The notes: generated by a model from the letters alone, not told the origin. 64,000 nt of DNA from Rachycentron canadum (GCA_038496675.1 CM076660.1:6917149-6981148), one strand, 5' to 3'; counted from the stretch's first letter, positions 25,801-37,045 are shown. Translations and numbers: made by a program.

Positions 25801-26650
25801 CTGAGTGAGACATACACACACACATGCATACACACCGTGCTTATACCCACACACAAGTGCCTCTGTGTTATGAGACACAGACTGAAGACACAAACAAGCT
25901 GTGGCAGCAGACAAACAACACTTTCTCACACTTCCCTCATCTCCTGTTCTCTCACATCGCTCCATCTTTACTTCCTCTCGTCACTCTAAAGCACGCATCA
26001 AACACAGACTCAAACAAAGTAGAAGCTTCTTCTAATTTCAGCCATTTCGTGCATCAGTGTCTTTGTGTGGTGAGATGTGTCACGGAGAATTGCTCTATTA
26101 AAACACACAAATAAACACAACACTGATAGGTTACGGATTACAAAAATAAGACATTTTACTGGAGTCAAAAGGATGTGTCTGAGGGAGGAAAATCAAAATC
26201 GCCTGTGGTATGTTTCCTACAGACATTAGTCTAGTACATGATTGGCCATTTGCCCCAACACAGGCTAATATTAACCAATTGGAAAGAAACCACAAACTGC
26301 CCACAAGCTGGACAGTCACCAATAATCAGGTTTATTGGTTATTATTGTTATTATCACTTTCTTCACTCACACATATTTCAATACCACAAACTTGTTCTAA
26401 TTGTTCTGAATTATAAGCAAATGATTTGTGCTAATTTTACCCTTGCTATTGTTATTCAATATCCCACACAGAAAACCCACCTACCATCAAGCGCCCCACA
26501 GCCCTGTCTCACACAGCTTAACAGAACCAACCAAAGAGGACTTACAAAGTTTTAGAAAAAGCTACCAACTCTCACTGAGGTCATGGGTGGTGTCAAGCTC
26601 CCTACATTATTTCTTACTGTCCGTTATAAAACGACCTCACGCTGCAGCCA
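22830..26650. other. Non-coding DNA with a pyrimidine-rich block
   Basis: 23290-23790 is a C/T-rich stretch giving several overlapping serine/leucine/proline-rich frames (up to 137 codons). These reflect composition, not a protein. 24321-24360 holds a possible small exon, listed separately. AT-rich sequence occupies 24800-25700. A CACA-rich patch lies at about 25812-25850. Confidence 0.5.
24321..24360 (+). other. Weak candidate exon with start codon (40 nt)
   Basis: A pyrimidine-rich lead (ctccgtcccccctctctctg at 24277-24296) is followed, 24 bases on, by cacgcag and then 40 nt ending in the donor ctgag|gtaagc (24361). Inside is ATG with frame MTEQKYL running open into the donor. Such a piece could be an alternative first coding exon. 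The peptide is not recognised, and the distance between tract and AG is long. Confidence 0.18.
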
Positions 26651-26654
26651 TTGG

Positions 26655-26895
26655 TCTAATAAATGAATCACCAACTATTTTAATTAATCATTTTTAAGCA
26701 GAATCACCTAATGTTAGATGACTCCAGCATCTCAATTTTTTTTAATTTGACCTACATTACAGTCAACTCAACATCTTGGTTTTTGTCTGTTGTTCGGATG
26801 CAAGAAGACATTTTTCACTATTTACTCACATTAACCAAAGAAATAACGATCATCTTAACAATGAAAATAATTTTTTGTTAATCATAAGGCCCAAA
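26655..26895. repeat. Percomorph 'attaatcgatt' repeat C, copy 2
   Basis: Starts near ttggtctaataaatgaatca and ttttaattaatcattttta, includes catttttcactatttactca, and ends with aacgatcatcttaacaatga followed by aaataat. This resembles the same family as at 19.7 and 33.9 kb. Diverged and non-coding. Confidence 0.5.
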
Positions 26896-26899
26896 TCAA

Positions 26900-29870
26900 A
26901 CACATTTAAGATACAAGATCCACTATGACTTTAAACTAAAATAATTAAATTATCAAACTTTTTCTTTACTGATTTTCTGTCAGTCAATTGATCGATTGTT
27001 TCTGATTGTTCCGTTTGATCTGATTCCGTTTATACCACTGGCATTTTACCAAACTAAAGTTAAAGTTTCCAACAAAATGATTTATATGAAGGCTACAGAC
27101 ACATGAAAACTGGAATGACAGCAAGTCTAATCGAGAAAAACAATAAGGCAGCCACACAGATTTAGTCTGTTTTCACTGGTCAGTCTGCTTATGAGGACAG
27201 TTGAGGCGTTCTTACATTTTTTGAGTTTGTATCCTTTTAACAGAGCTGTAAGTGTAAGCACCAGTCTGAGGCAGATGGGCTCGTTAATGCAGTGATGTAG
27301 TTATGTAAGACCTGCTACTGCTGCCGCTCCTGTCTGTCTATACTGCAGTACAGAGAGAGAGGGAGAGAAAGTCCATGAGTGTGTCTCTTTGAGTGATTAT
27401 ATATGTACAGAAACACTATGTTTTGGTTGTGTGTGTGTCTATAGGAAGACTGTGGCACAGATGGGGATTGATGTGGTAAATCAGGAGGAATTGACTTGTT
27501 GTCCAGAGTTTGATGAACTCTTCTCCTTCTTTAACCCATCTCCTTCAATTCCCCACATGCTGGGTTACAGCCAATACAGGCGCTAAACACTTTACTACAC
27601 AGACTTAACTGAAAGGGTGAGAGATAGAAAGGCAGAGCCTCAGAAGCCAAGGGAACCAAAAAAAAAAAAAAAAAAAGGTTGTAAGGCAGTTTTTGGACAT
27701 GCATATTAACACAACAATACAGTTTGGGATAGTCAAGTGCTCCATTTGAGATTTGTTACAGGGGGTAGACAAAACAACATTAATAATGAATGTAAAATAA
27801 CTTTTAACCACAGAGTAACTAAAGCACAAACACTGCCTCAATATGAATGGATCACATGAGGCTGAATGTCAGTGTGCAGCATTTGTTAAATATCAAAGAT
27901 GTCTGGGGACCTGAATTTTGATACAAGACATTTACAATGCAAAGTGAGTGGAGGCAAAACGATCTGCAGTCCAAACTGTAGGTCCATCTGTCAAAAGCAA
28001 CACTGCTAGACACCAATGAGTCCTCTGAACTGAACGACAAAACATATTAACACTGCCTTCCACATAGACCCACTAAGCTTTTTCTGGACTGACCCCTCTG
28101 GACAGGACAGCCACAGTCAGTGTCTGCTGATCACTGTAACACAAATTATTCAAGGCATGGTTAGACACAACAAAAACTTGTATAGTATAGAAAACATAAT
28201 CAGAGTGCAGTTATGTTTCCTCCAAAGCATATTTGCTGTTGCAGCTGTACAGAAATGAGACGTGGTTACATGCAGGATTCACATTAGAAATTAATCTAAA
28301 GCAACGCCTGCTTGAACCTGCCAACGCACAATCTGCCAACAAAGCACCTCACGTGTAGCATTCGGGCAATCTATCCCTCACTTTCTCATGAGGACAGGTT
28401 TCAAGATACTGCCTCATCTCCAAAGAACGACAGTCTCAGGTTGAAGTTGAGAAATGCTGCTAACTGCCTCCTATTTGACCATCTGTTCTTGACGTGTTTG
28501 CAATAATGACTCTGATGTCACTTCAAACAAGGAATTCTGCCTCCTGGAGTGTTTCTGGGATTTTGTCTTAACCCCCCATAGACACCGTGGAGAATCTCAG
28601 ATCTCGCGTAACAACTTGCACGTGATGGCAGGGCTGCTGCAGTATTAGACACTTTGTGTAGGCATGTTAAATACCTTATCCTACTTATTTATTATTTGTT
28701 TTTCTGTCTCTGCAAGTTCTGTTGCCATGGTAATATCCAGCATATTCCATTTATTTATATTTGCAGGGCTGTTTGTAATCAGGAGAAGATGGATATCAAG
28801 AGCTTATCTAGAAGAGAAGCTGGAATAGGAGCTGTTGGCTACAACAGACTACATGCATGTAAACATCTTTCAGAGAATGTGAGTGGCACATATAAGAATA
28901 ACTGGCGTGTGGATTAGGAGAAGACGAAATTTAAATAAAGGAGGGAGGCGGAGTGAAGAATGGCAAGAGAGAGAGGGAGTGAAAGGATGGACTTGTGCGA
29001 TCTGCCATGGGGAGAGCAGCAAGCCTTTACTGCTGAGAGCTGTGGACCCCAAAACGCCTTATCGGAAACCAAAACAGCTATCAATTATTCAACAGGTACA
29101 GAGCGAACCAGCTACAGAGGAGAAGACATGGGAGGAGAGGAGATTTGAGGGGAGAGGGGGGGATAGAGGAGATATATCCTGCATGGGAGTTAGACACAAA
29201 GGATTTGAATTTATGTATTTTTTTCCTTGTCAATGTGCTCAGAAATGTGCTGTGTGTTGTGTGTTCATCGATAACACAGCCATGAGTTTTTGACTAATGC
29301 CTCAGCAACAATGAATAAATATGGGACTTTAAAGTTAATGTCTGTTAGTTGACAATTATATGCAAGTTGATATTAATGGTTTTGGATTAAATAATTCATC
29401 ATTTTGGAGAACAGGCTTTCTTCCTGAGGACAAGGTGCATATATCAATATGTCTAAGTGCACAGTAAGCCATTTTCGGTGCTTACATCAACTCTGGAGCT
29501 CAGTACCTGACATCTCGTTTGTTTAACGAATTGGCGACATAACACAACAAATGTAAAAATGTATATGTTGGATCTATTTCTTGGCAAACAAAAGCTGGGA
29601 GCAGTGACTCCCTGATTGTTATTCTTGTTACCATAGACAGGTTTGGTGTCATTGTGCCTGTGCAGAGATTGTGCTCATCAATCTGGCAACCGGCATCACA
29701 GTCGGATGGAGAAACTGCTGTTTGTTAAAAAAAATAGCTCAAATATGTGACTCATCCTTTAGGACACAAATTGTTATTTTTCCATTTCTATATATATATA
29801 ATATGTGTATGTGTGTGAGTGAGACACAAACAAGATGCCACCTGTTATAGGTGTTGGTAGGTGTATTGTT
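26900..29870. other. Non-coding DNA, no gene seen
   Basis: Holds a 19-base poly-A at 27658-27676. At 28766 a strong acceptor-like tttatttatatttgcag precedes a short frame that ends without a donor. The 136-codon frame at 28883-29293 begins in unremarkable sequence and has no known domain. Around 28970-29160 the DNA is purine-rich. Confidence 0.5.
29789..29818. repeat. (TA)n/(TG)n short microsatellite
   Basis: About five TA units grade into TGTGTATGTGTGTG. Confidence 0.8.
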
Positions 29871-29872
29871 GA

Positions 29873-29902
29873 CATCTATTTTGGACTGAGCCAAAATAGA
29901 TG
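29873..29902. other. Perfect 12-bp hairpin
   Basis: catctattttgg (29873-29884) and ccaaaatagatg (29891-29902) are exact reverse complements with loop actgag. The right arm runs directly into repeat A copy 2. Confidence 0.85.
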
Positions 29903-29993
29903 CTTCCCCCTGCCTCCAGCTTTCATGCTAAGCTAAAATGCTCTGGCTTAGGAGTTAATGCAATGAGAATCATATCAATCTTCTCATCTCTAC
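29900..29993 (-). repeat. Percomorph interspersed repeat A, copy 2 (fragment)
   Basis: Contains gcttccccctgcctccagct, tcatgctaagctaa and atatcaatcttctcatctct. This is the reverse complement of the family body seen at 2.8 kb (cccctgtttccagtctttatgctaagcta-type consensus). Non-coding. Confidence 0.6.
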
Positions 29994-30217
29994 ACATATT
30001 TAAGTTTATGGGTTATAAGATAAGACATGCCAGCATTAATGTTAATAATGGTGGCTCATTCGCTTGGATGCTGCTGCAAGTGACTGGTTTGTCAAACTGT
30101 GACAGAAAACACAGAAGTTACTGGACCAGAGAGCGAGAAAGTGAAAATCAGCCTGAAACAAACACACACATGCACACAAAATATCAGCTGCAGTCTGCTC
30201 CCTTTTCACTCGCCACC

Positions 30218-30444
30218 GCCTCTCTCTCTCTCTCTCTTTTATCTTCCAGGTGAAGTCTGTTTCCAAATAATCACTTATTTTCTTCCTGCGTCATCTTTCT
30301 GTCTCTGTCTTACACTTTCTCTGTAGCTTTCCTGTCTTTCCGCATGTCTGCATCAGCATCTGTTTGGTACAACTCTTCTAGTCCTCCAGCACTGGCATTT
30401 ACAACGATTCCTGAGACACAGACACACACACACACACACACACA
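30218..30444. repeat. (CT)n and (AC)n microsatellites
   Basis: CT run at about 30221-30237 and AC run at 30420-30444 (about 12 units), separated by pyrimidine-rich DNA. Confidence 0.9.
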
Positions 30445-30449
30445 AAGTC

Positions 30450-33400
30450 TGTGTGATCACTGTGTTCTTACTATGTGATCACACACATCACATCACTGTC
30501 ATCCAAAATTTTTCTCACGGATGTATTCACACTCACCCACACATCTTACTCTCTCATCTTACTCTCTCCTCTGCCTCTCACACAAAAACATACACAGAAC
30601 ATGCACAACTACCCATTGGTGTTACTTAGTGAACCTACAATCAGAGGCCTCCACAGGGCTCCTGATGGGGAGTAATGTCTGATTTGATTGGGCACTCTAT
30701 TCACACAGGGCCTTCCTGCTGTGTGTGCAGCAGGCTCTCAAGGTGAACCACGGAGATTCATAAGCAAATTAGTGCATCATATTTACGAACACTTCAGCAA
30801 CAAGTTAACTTTACTGCAGCTGCAATTAAACAAGCAGTAAGAGTCTAATTAGAAGGAACTGAGGCATAAACCATTTCCACTTTGTTCACACGAAAAAAGT
30901 GTTAAAAACCATAAGGCTAGCACAGCAAAATGAACAATGTAAAAAATACTGCAGAGTAATGTTTCCTTCGCTTTGGCCGGCTCCATTAACTTGCTCCATA
31001 ACCTGGAGAAAAAAATTGAAGGTGCAAAACAATATGTTTGTACGTAAAGATAAATGTGTGATAGAGCTTTCTTTGGCAAGAAAGTTGGAATAAAATACTG
31101 CAGGGCCATTTCATGCTCTGTGCAGCATAATTTGTAGCACTTGGTGTTTGTTTATTTAGCATCAAAACAATCCTTGCTCATTAAGTGTTTCTTTTTTTCC
31201 CATTGTGTTTGTGAGAGTTCACCAGTTTAGAGGCTCAAAGCTTGTAAAACACGAGTCCCTGTAATTATTTCAACGCATTTATACACAGTTGATAGTAAAT
31301 GCTATGCACATTCTGGAAAATTGTTGTGCAACTTAGCAGAAATTCAGCAGACAGACTTCACCGAGCTCAGAAGCAGCAGAAGAAAGGAGTTTGTGAGTGA
31401 CCTTGAGATCAGGCAGGAGGAGCGGTTGCAAAGGTCATTGATATGCACAGCCATTGCACGGACGCTCGCTGTGTGTGGCGGTGTGAGTGTGTGTAGTGAC
31501 GCGTTTCATCCTGTTCTCCACTGTGACCTGCATTGAAGATGTAATTGATTATCATATGAATTTGATTCCAGTCATCACATCCCAAGATGATTTAGTTCAC
31601 TAATATGATATATCCACAGACTCTGCAAGAAGAATCACATTCCCTATATTGTGTCCCTTTGCATAATCTGTAAAATCTGGCCACTGCCTCAGGATGTCAG
31701 TACTGCAAGAGCAAATATGGATCAATCTCAGCTCTCAATTACCCCATCATTTGGTGCTTCACGACCCGAATAAACATTTTGTCACTAATCCATATGCTGT
31801 TATCATCCACCAAGGCTATCATAGATGCTTGTAAACACACACGTACACAGCAACAAAAAAGAGTAACCGCAACCTCTAATTGTTTGACTGTAGACTTGAC
31901 AATAGCCTACAGGCAAAATGTATGCATGCCAGTGCAACTGTCAGATCTGCGAGAGAAAGGATGTGACATAAGTATCTGTCACAACGCCATCAGATACTGT
32001 GAATACTAATACACTGTTTCTGATGACTGTACACAGTTTAAAAAACTACATGAAATGAAATGCATCCTTTGAGATGATGAATGTTTTCAACCTAATTAGC
32101 ATGAATGACTTATTACTATGAATTACATACAGGTCAGTGTGTCTGCATGAAAACACAGTATGTATGAAAAGTGCTTGGGTCGAATGGGGACAAATTTCTC
32201 TTCTGTTTAAGCTCAAGTTGAGCTGGAGCTCCATACCACTGCTGGAAAGTTTCATAATCAGGCCAGACTTTATTCACATTTAGGCCCAGAGAAAGTCGTT
32301 GGCCCTCGAGCGAGGCTGAGGCAATAGTCTGAATGAACAGTGACTTGCAATTTTACCGTCGTATATTGATATTGATCAGTGGATTTCAGAACAAAGCTGA
32401 AGTTAGATATAGATTATCATGGCTGAAGGTAATATCACAGAACATTCCACTGATTCTGATATTGCAAATTTTTGTGGATTACAGTACATTCATCGGAGGA
32501 ACCAAGAGCTAAAGCGAGAGGATGAAATCATATTGAGTCATAATGATAAGAGGAGAAGAGAGTGTGTTGTGCCTTTAGAAGTTCAAGTTCACCACTCAAG
32601 AAGAAGAAGCAGTAATTTTTCAAAAGAGTGACATTATTCCCCCAAAATGTCAAACGATCTCATCAAAAGCACACTTTGTACTCCTTTGTTCTGCTTCTCT
32701 GAGACATAACTCAGTCAAATCTGAACACCCAGACATGACGTATCATATTTTTGGATACAGTGTCACTTACACTTCCCTAGGATATCATTATCTTTGATGC
32801 CCATTGTGAATAGATCTGATTAGAAATCATATTAAAAAAAAATCCTGATTTTAACTTGCCTAAATGTGCCAGAAAATTGTTACATTTTTAACTTTTCTTC
32901 CGTGTAAAAGTAATCAAGTGATAATTTTCTCTGTATTCATGTGGTATAAGGCAATCAGGGACTTCTAATAGCTAATTTGGCTTACTGGTCTCCTGCCAAA
33001 ATGTCAACAAATATAAGATTAAATAAGGAGTTGTATAGTGGAGTGGGGTGCATATATATCTGGGCCATGGTGTCACACTTTAAAAACCCCTGGTATTAAT
33101 AGATCAACATATTATGGGATGTGGAAGCAGAATAGCAGAACGTATTGTAAAGGGATATTATGAATATGTATCAGGTACAAATAATAGTTTTTTTTGTAGA
33201 TTGCTAACAGCTATTTTTTCAATTTGAAGTTATGACATTCTTGACACACCATGGGTTTGTCTGAAACAACTATGTATTATGTTGTCATCACTGTTGCTCA
33301 AAATGGATTCAACAAATGTTTACAAAATGACTGTATTTATTTCTCAGCCCTGCTCTAGCACCACTAAAAATGTACATCTGCAGCCAATTCTTCAAATGTT

Positions 33401-33900
33401 TGCAAACTCTTATTTAAGGGTTTGGTTCACGGATATTTCTTAAAATCCTAACACATAAAATTCTAGAAGATGGCAGTTTGCTGATTTCCAAATACTCTCA
33501 GGAGTCTCCCCAGAGTGCCTCAAAATGATGCCATCAATTTTACTGAATATTTTATTCTGAAATTGTACAACACATTGGCATCAGATTGTGTAGCCTGGAC
33601 TGGAAGTAGAATGATGATAAAGTTCTTAGTGATGATCAATGGCATTTGAGTTGTTTGTCTGAGCCACTGTAAAACCTTGTTTACATGTTTTACCTTTAAA
33701 TTCATCCATGCATCCTGAGTGCTGATCAGCTCTTTGGTGGAATTATTTTATGGGTTTAATTGTGTATTAGATGTTGGGGGGGAAAGGCCATATCAAATCT
33801 GTAATTTTCCAAAAGGAAGAAAAACCTAGATGAATAGTCCTTAGCTTTGGCAAAATCTGAATAAGCATATTTTTATTGTAACATGAGGTTATGCAGAAAA
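30450..33900. other. Non-coding DNA, no gene seen
   Basis: AT-leaning, mostly single-copy-looking. The frame at 32419-32631 (71 codons, opening MAEGNITEHSTD) has an acceptable start context but no domain and no splice structure, so it is not called. No repeat family recognised. Confidence 0.5.
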
Positions 33901-33907
33901 TAGATCT

Positions 33908-34205
33908 GAGACAATCAATCGATTAATCTGCAGATACTTCAGATACAATCAATTTCTTTCTTTTTTTTTTCCTAGCTAAAATGTCATATTTGCTGGTTTC
34001 AGCTTCAAAGGTGAGCATTTGATTATTTAGTGAACTGAATATCTTTGTTGGCCTGATAATTAGCAAAATGAGATTTATATTTTGGGGCTTATAGTTATAG
34101 TTATATGCTTTCTCTAATGGACATTTATATTACATTGTATATAAACTGATCAACTGAGAAAATATGAGACAAATTAATCAATAATAACTAATTATTAGTT
34201 ATAGG
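33908..34205. repeat. Percomorph 'attaatcgatt' repeat C, copy 3
   Basis: Starts with gacaatcaatcgattaatct, includes atttgctggtttcagcttc and gaactgaatatctttg, and ends with actgagaaaatatgagac followed by aaattaatcaataataac. Head, middle and tail all match my memory of the family, so this is the most complete of the three copies. The related ends suggest a terminal-inverted-repeat element without coding capacity. Confidence 0.7.
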
Positions 34206-34209
34206 CCTC

Positions 34210-35320
34210 AGTGAATACATACAAATCCAAATGAAACTCTGAATAATAGCATTTCTTTTGTGTTGTTCTTAATAAAAGAACTTTTATTTTACTTTAATTT
34301 TAAAGTTAAACATATTTTTGTTCACATAGGTGCTGTGTGTTTTATGTGACCATAAAGCAACTGTAGAGAAATAGAGAGACAACTGTAAAGTAGGAGACAG
34401 AGGCAAGTAAGGGAAACAAATCCAGCTTCAAACAAGCTGGGAAACAAAGCTTCGGCAGCCTCCCAAACCAGGCAGCTCGCAGCCAATCAGCCTGCCAGGC
34501 CTCTCTCCTCTCAGACTGAGGCTGGCAGCAGGAGCTGGCCAAGCAGAGAGATAGAGAAAGAACGAGAGACGGACAAGGAGAGAAGGAGAGAGGGAGTTTT
34601 CATTACACAAAAACACTTCTCCTCCTTCTCCTCACTCTCTCTTGTTTTTATCCCACCACAGAGAGATACTGTGGGTAAAGGTGACAGACATAGATAACTG
34701 TATCTCAGGCAGACTGCACAATTACTCTGAATTTTATTATTGTTACTGACAGTCACATATTTGTAGGAGGAGATACAAAGCAGGGCAACAGCCATCACCA
34801 GTGTATGTGTGTGTGTGTGTGTGTGTCTTTGTGGGTGGGTGCTCTCCATCTGAAATTACAGGGAGATTAAAATTAAAGCTTGTCTCCCTCTAGCCAGCAA
34901 GCTCTCTGTCTCTCTTTTGCTCTGTCATACACGCGCACACACAATGACAGCACTAATCAGCCCTCTGTCAAGCCCATTAGGTCCCACCCTTAATGAGGAG
35001 ATCGCCCAGCTTGTGCCCTGACTTGGGCCAACCAAGTGAGCTAATAGATAATGATGTGCATGGATGTGTGCGTGTTGTTTCCCTCCTCTGCGTTTGGCTG
35101 CACTGAAATGACAAATGACAGACTTCTAGTGTCTCTATTAAAGAATGTTTTTCTATTATGAGGGGGAGGGGAGGGGGACTGGCAGATGAGTCACCGCTCC
35201 ACAAATACTTCTCTTTAAAATGTGTGCGCATGTCTGTACTTTGCATCATAATTTCAATAATATGTGAACGAGAGGTATTTTGAAAATGGAGCACCACTTT
35301 TCTTAAAGGTGATGTGAACT
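34210..35320. promoter_or_regulatory. Upstream flank of the CpG island; candidate regulatory DNA
   Basis: Purine-rich blocks (34330-34620), a GT microsatellite (34801-34826) and then 34840-35060, which carries several TAAT-type homeodomain cores (actaatcagccct, cccattaggtccc, cttaatgaggag, gctaatagataatga) within otherwise complex sequence. A G-rich tract (35162-35177), an AP-1-like gatgagtca (about 35186) and a tctttaaaatg TATA-like stretch (about 35211) follow. Position just upstream of the island fits an enhancer or proximal promoter. This is inference from motifs and location only. Confidence 0.35.
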
Positions 35321-35398
35321 GGACCTCCTCTGCCCCACGCGTGCGCGTTCACGTGCGCACCGGGAGGAGGCAAAGTGAGGAATTGGAGCTTCCCTGTC

Positions 35399-35399
<1 letters not shown>

Positions 35400-35466
<67 letters not shown>

Positions 35467-35487
35467 GAGAGAGAGAGAGAGAGAGAG
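35400..35487. repeat. Compound (CA)n-(GA)n microsatellite
   Basis: Sixty-five bases of uninterrupted CA/AC followed by a 21-base GA run. It lies inside the CpG island, about 550 bp upstream of the + strand donor, so length variation could affect the promoter. Confidence 0.97.
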
Positions 35488-35559
35488 GGGCAAGGTCACA
35501 GTGATAAAACCTAACACCTCTTCTCACCACAAAACAGCCGCGTGGCAGTGCGCGAGGAA

Positions 35560-36020
35560 ACACCAAGGTGCCGGGCGCGTGCCGTCAGATTTTACTGTTC
35601 CCGGGGCTCGCGGACCCGGAGACTGAGCCGCCCTCTCCCTCAGTCCAGACTGGACTCAAGACTCCCTGCTGCCGGTCGGTTCAGCCGCACGCCAACACGA
35701 ACGCGCACTTATGGCCCCCGGAGCGCGCGCGCACAGAGCGCAAACACGGATAAAACTTTTACAACAAAAGGCGCAATTTTACCCCCCCACACACACACAC
35801 ACACAGCCTCCTCCTCCTCACGCGCCCTCTCCGTGTTTCTCTGTCTGTCTCACGCACACTCGCGCGCGCAGAAACAGCACCAGCCGTCCTCGAGGCAGGC
35901 AAGTCCCACAAACTGCAGTGCGGCAGCGGTTCGCTATTTTAAGAATAATTTTTACATGAAGTGGATAAATATTTAATTCCCTTTCCAGTCCCGGCCGACA
36001 GAGCCGGTAAAGGGCGACTG
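35560..36020 (+). other. Candidate 5' non-coding exon, + strand
   Basis: GC-rich sequence ends in gggcgactg followed by a consensus splice donor gtaagt at 36021-36026. The upstream boundary is not determined; the value given is only a guess at the transcription start. ATG codons inside (for example about 35711 and 35956) do not lead into the donor in a frame I recognise. An acceptor-like aattccctttccag also occurs at 35975-35988, which would make the last 32 nt a micro-exon. A non-coding first exon is the simpler reading. Confidence 0.35.
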
Positions 36021-36252
36021 GTAAGTTGTTGAGTCTCCTCTGTGACTCCATTTAACCAAAACCCTTTTAAATAGACTAAAAAGAAATAATAATTTAAAAA
36101 AAAAAGAACAACAACAACAAAAAAACAACAGCACTCCAAGAATTGGTACCAACTGACATAAATACACACACACACACAGTCAAAGCTATACATAGCTCAG
36201 ACACACGCTCCCCATCATCAGCAACAGAAACAAGTGAACCTCTTCCTCTTAC

Positions 36253-36660
36253 CTCGCCTAAACATATTGGCAGCGGCTGTTCGGACCGTCTAGTAGCGTC
36301 TGTGCTGGAGTAGCATCCTTGTGAGTCCAGTCCTGAGCTGCTGCTCACTCAATTGTTATTTTGATCCCCGTTGGCCGCTGGCAGGCAGGTGGTAGTCTTG
36401 TCTCCTCGGTGGCTGTTGTTTTGTCGGTTAAAGACGGTTGGAAGAAGAAGAGCAGGAGGAGGAGGAGGAGGAGGTGGTGGTGGTTGTGAAGGAGGAGGAG
36501 GAGGAGGAAGAAGAGGGGGTCGGATGATGTTTGACAAAATTGAGGACGAAAATAGAAGATCCGCCACCGGTGGGCAACGTGCGAAGTTGTCTCGTCCGCA
36601 GTTGTTGTGAAAGAGGTGGGGGGAAAAAAACCCCACCTTGTCCCGCAGCAACACAACACT
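36253..36660 (-). other. Candidate first exon, - strand, ATG just before the donor
   Basis: Read on the - strand, a long CT/TCC-rich leader (36520-36430) leads to caatATGTTTAGGCGAG at 36269-36253, followed by the donor gtaaga (36252-36247). The ATG has A at position -3 and would place only four full codons (MFRR) before the splice site, an arrangement common in vertebrate first exons. A short upstream frame (ATG at about 36317) closes before it. The 5' limit is a guess. It competes with the + strand exon model, and I cannot say which is real. Confidence 0.35.
36440..36520 (+). repeat. (GGA)n/(GGT)n trinucleotide repeat
   Basis: About five to six GGA units, three GGT units, then another five GGA units. 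The tract is purine-rich on + and (TCC)n on -, inside the CpG island. Glycine or proline runs read from it are compositional. Confidence 0.92.
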
Positions 36661-36826
36661 CAGGTTGTGTCCCCGTGATATTTCAACTCACCGCCACCCA
36701 GTGTTCATGATTCAACAACACACATTCTCACTTTATCACAAGAGAAATGTGCTGTCGAGGGCGGATTGTAAACAGTCCCCAAACCAGAGGAAAGTTCCCT
36801 CATGTCTCCATCGTCTTCCTCCTGTC

Positions 36827-36866
36827 GGGTTGTTGTCGGGTTGCGGGTTGTTGTCGGGTTGCGGGT
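36827..36866 (+). repeat. Exact 18-bp tandem, 2.2 copies, G-quadruplex-prone
   Basis: The unit gggttgttgtcgggttgc is present twice without mismatch (36827-36844 and 36845-36862) and then starts a third time. It offers five GGG runs with loops of 8 and 4 bases. Confidence 0.95.
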
Positions 36867-37009
36867 CAGGTAGAGGCTGAATGTGCTGTGCGTGGATCGG
36901 CTGCGTGAGTCAGTGCCGTCCACTGTCTCTGTTACCGGAGAGCTCCGAGGCAGCCGCTTCAGCCCCCCCCCCGCAGCGAGATGTGACTGATGAGGGCCGG
37001 AGCAACAAC

Positions 37010-37045
37010 CCCCCCCCCCACACACACACACACCACCACCCCCTC
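37010..37045. repeat. C-run and (CA)n tract entering a gap
   Basis: Poly-C followed by CA units and CCA repeats leads into N at 37046. Confidence 0.9.

Larger units (their letters stand above)
35330..37015. promoter_or_regulatory. CpG island, probable gene promoter and 5' exon region
   Basis: CpG dinucleotides are dense at 35330-35990 and again at 36230-37010, whereas the rest of the window is CpG-poor, as expected of methylated vertebrate DNA. The first half holds cacgcgtgcgcgttcacgtg (35336-35355), which includes an E-box CACGTG and RCGTG (hypoxia/AhR-type) cores, plus GCGCGCGCGCAC (about 35724-35735) and CGCGCGCGCA (about 35861-35870) tracts. The second half holds a GGA/GGT repeat and an exact 18-bp tandem. 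Islands of this kind mark promoters in vertebrates. The gene's identity is not visible. The 144-codon arginine-rich + frame at 35542-35976 is best read as 5' UTR composition. Confidence 0.75.

Noticed and set aside
28883..29293. 136-codon frame with CAICHGESSKP
   Set aside because: Single CxxC pair is not enough for a zinc finger; the rest is Glu/Arg-rich purine sequence.
32419..32631. 71-codon frame MAEGNITEHSTD
   Set aside because: Plausible start context but no domain, no exon structure and no repeat relation.
35542..35976. 144-codon arginine-rich frame in the CpG island
   Set aside because: No domain; composition is what GC-rich 5' UTR gives in any frame, other frames are equally open, and it crosses a CA microsatellite.
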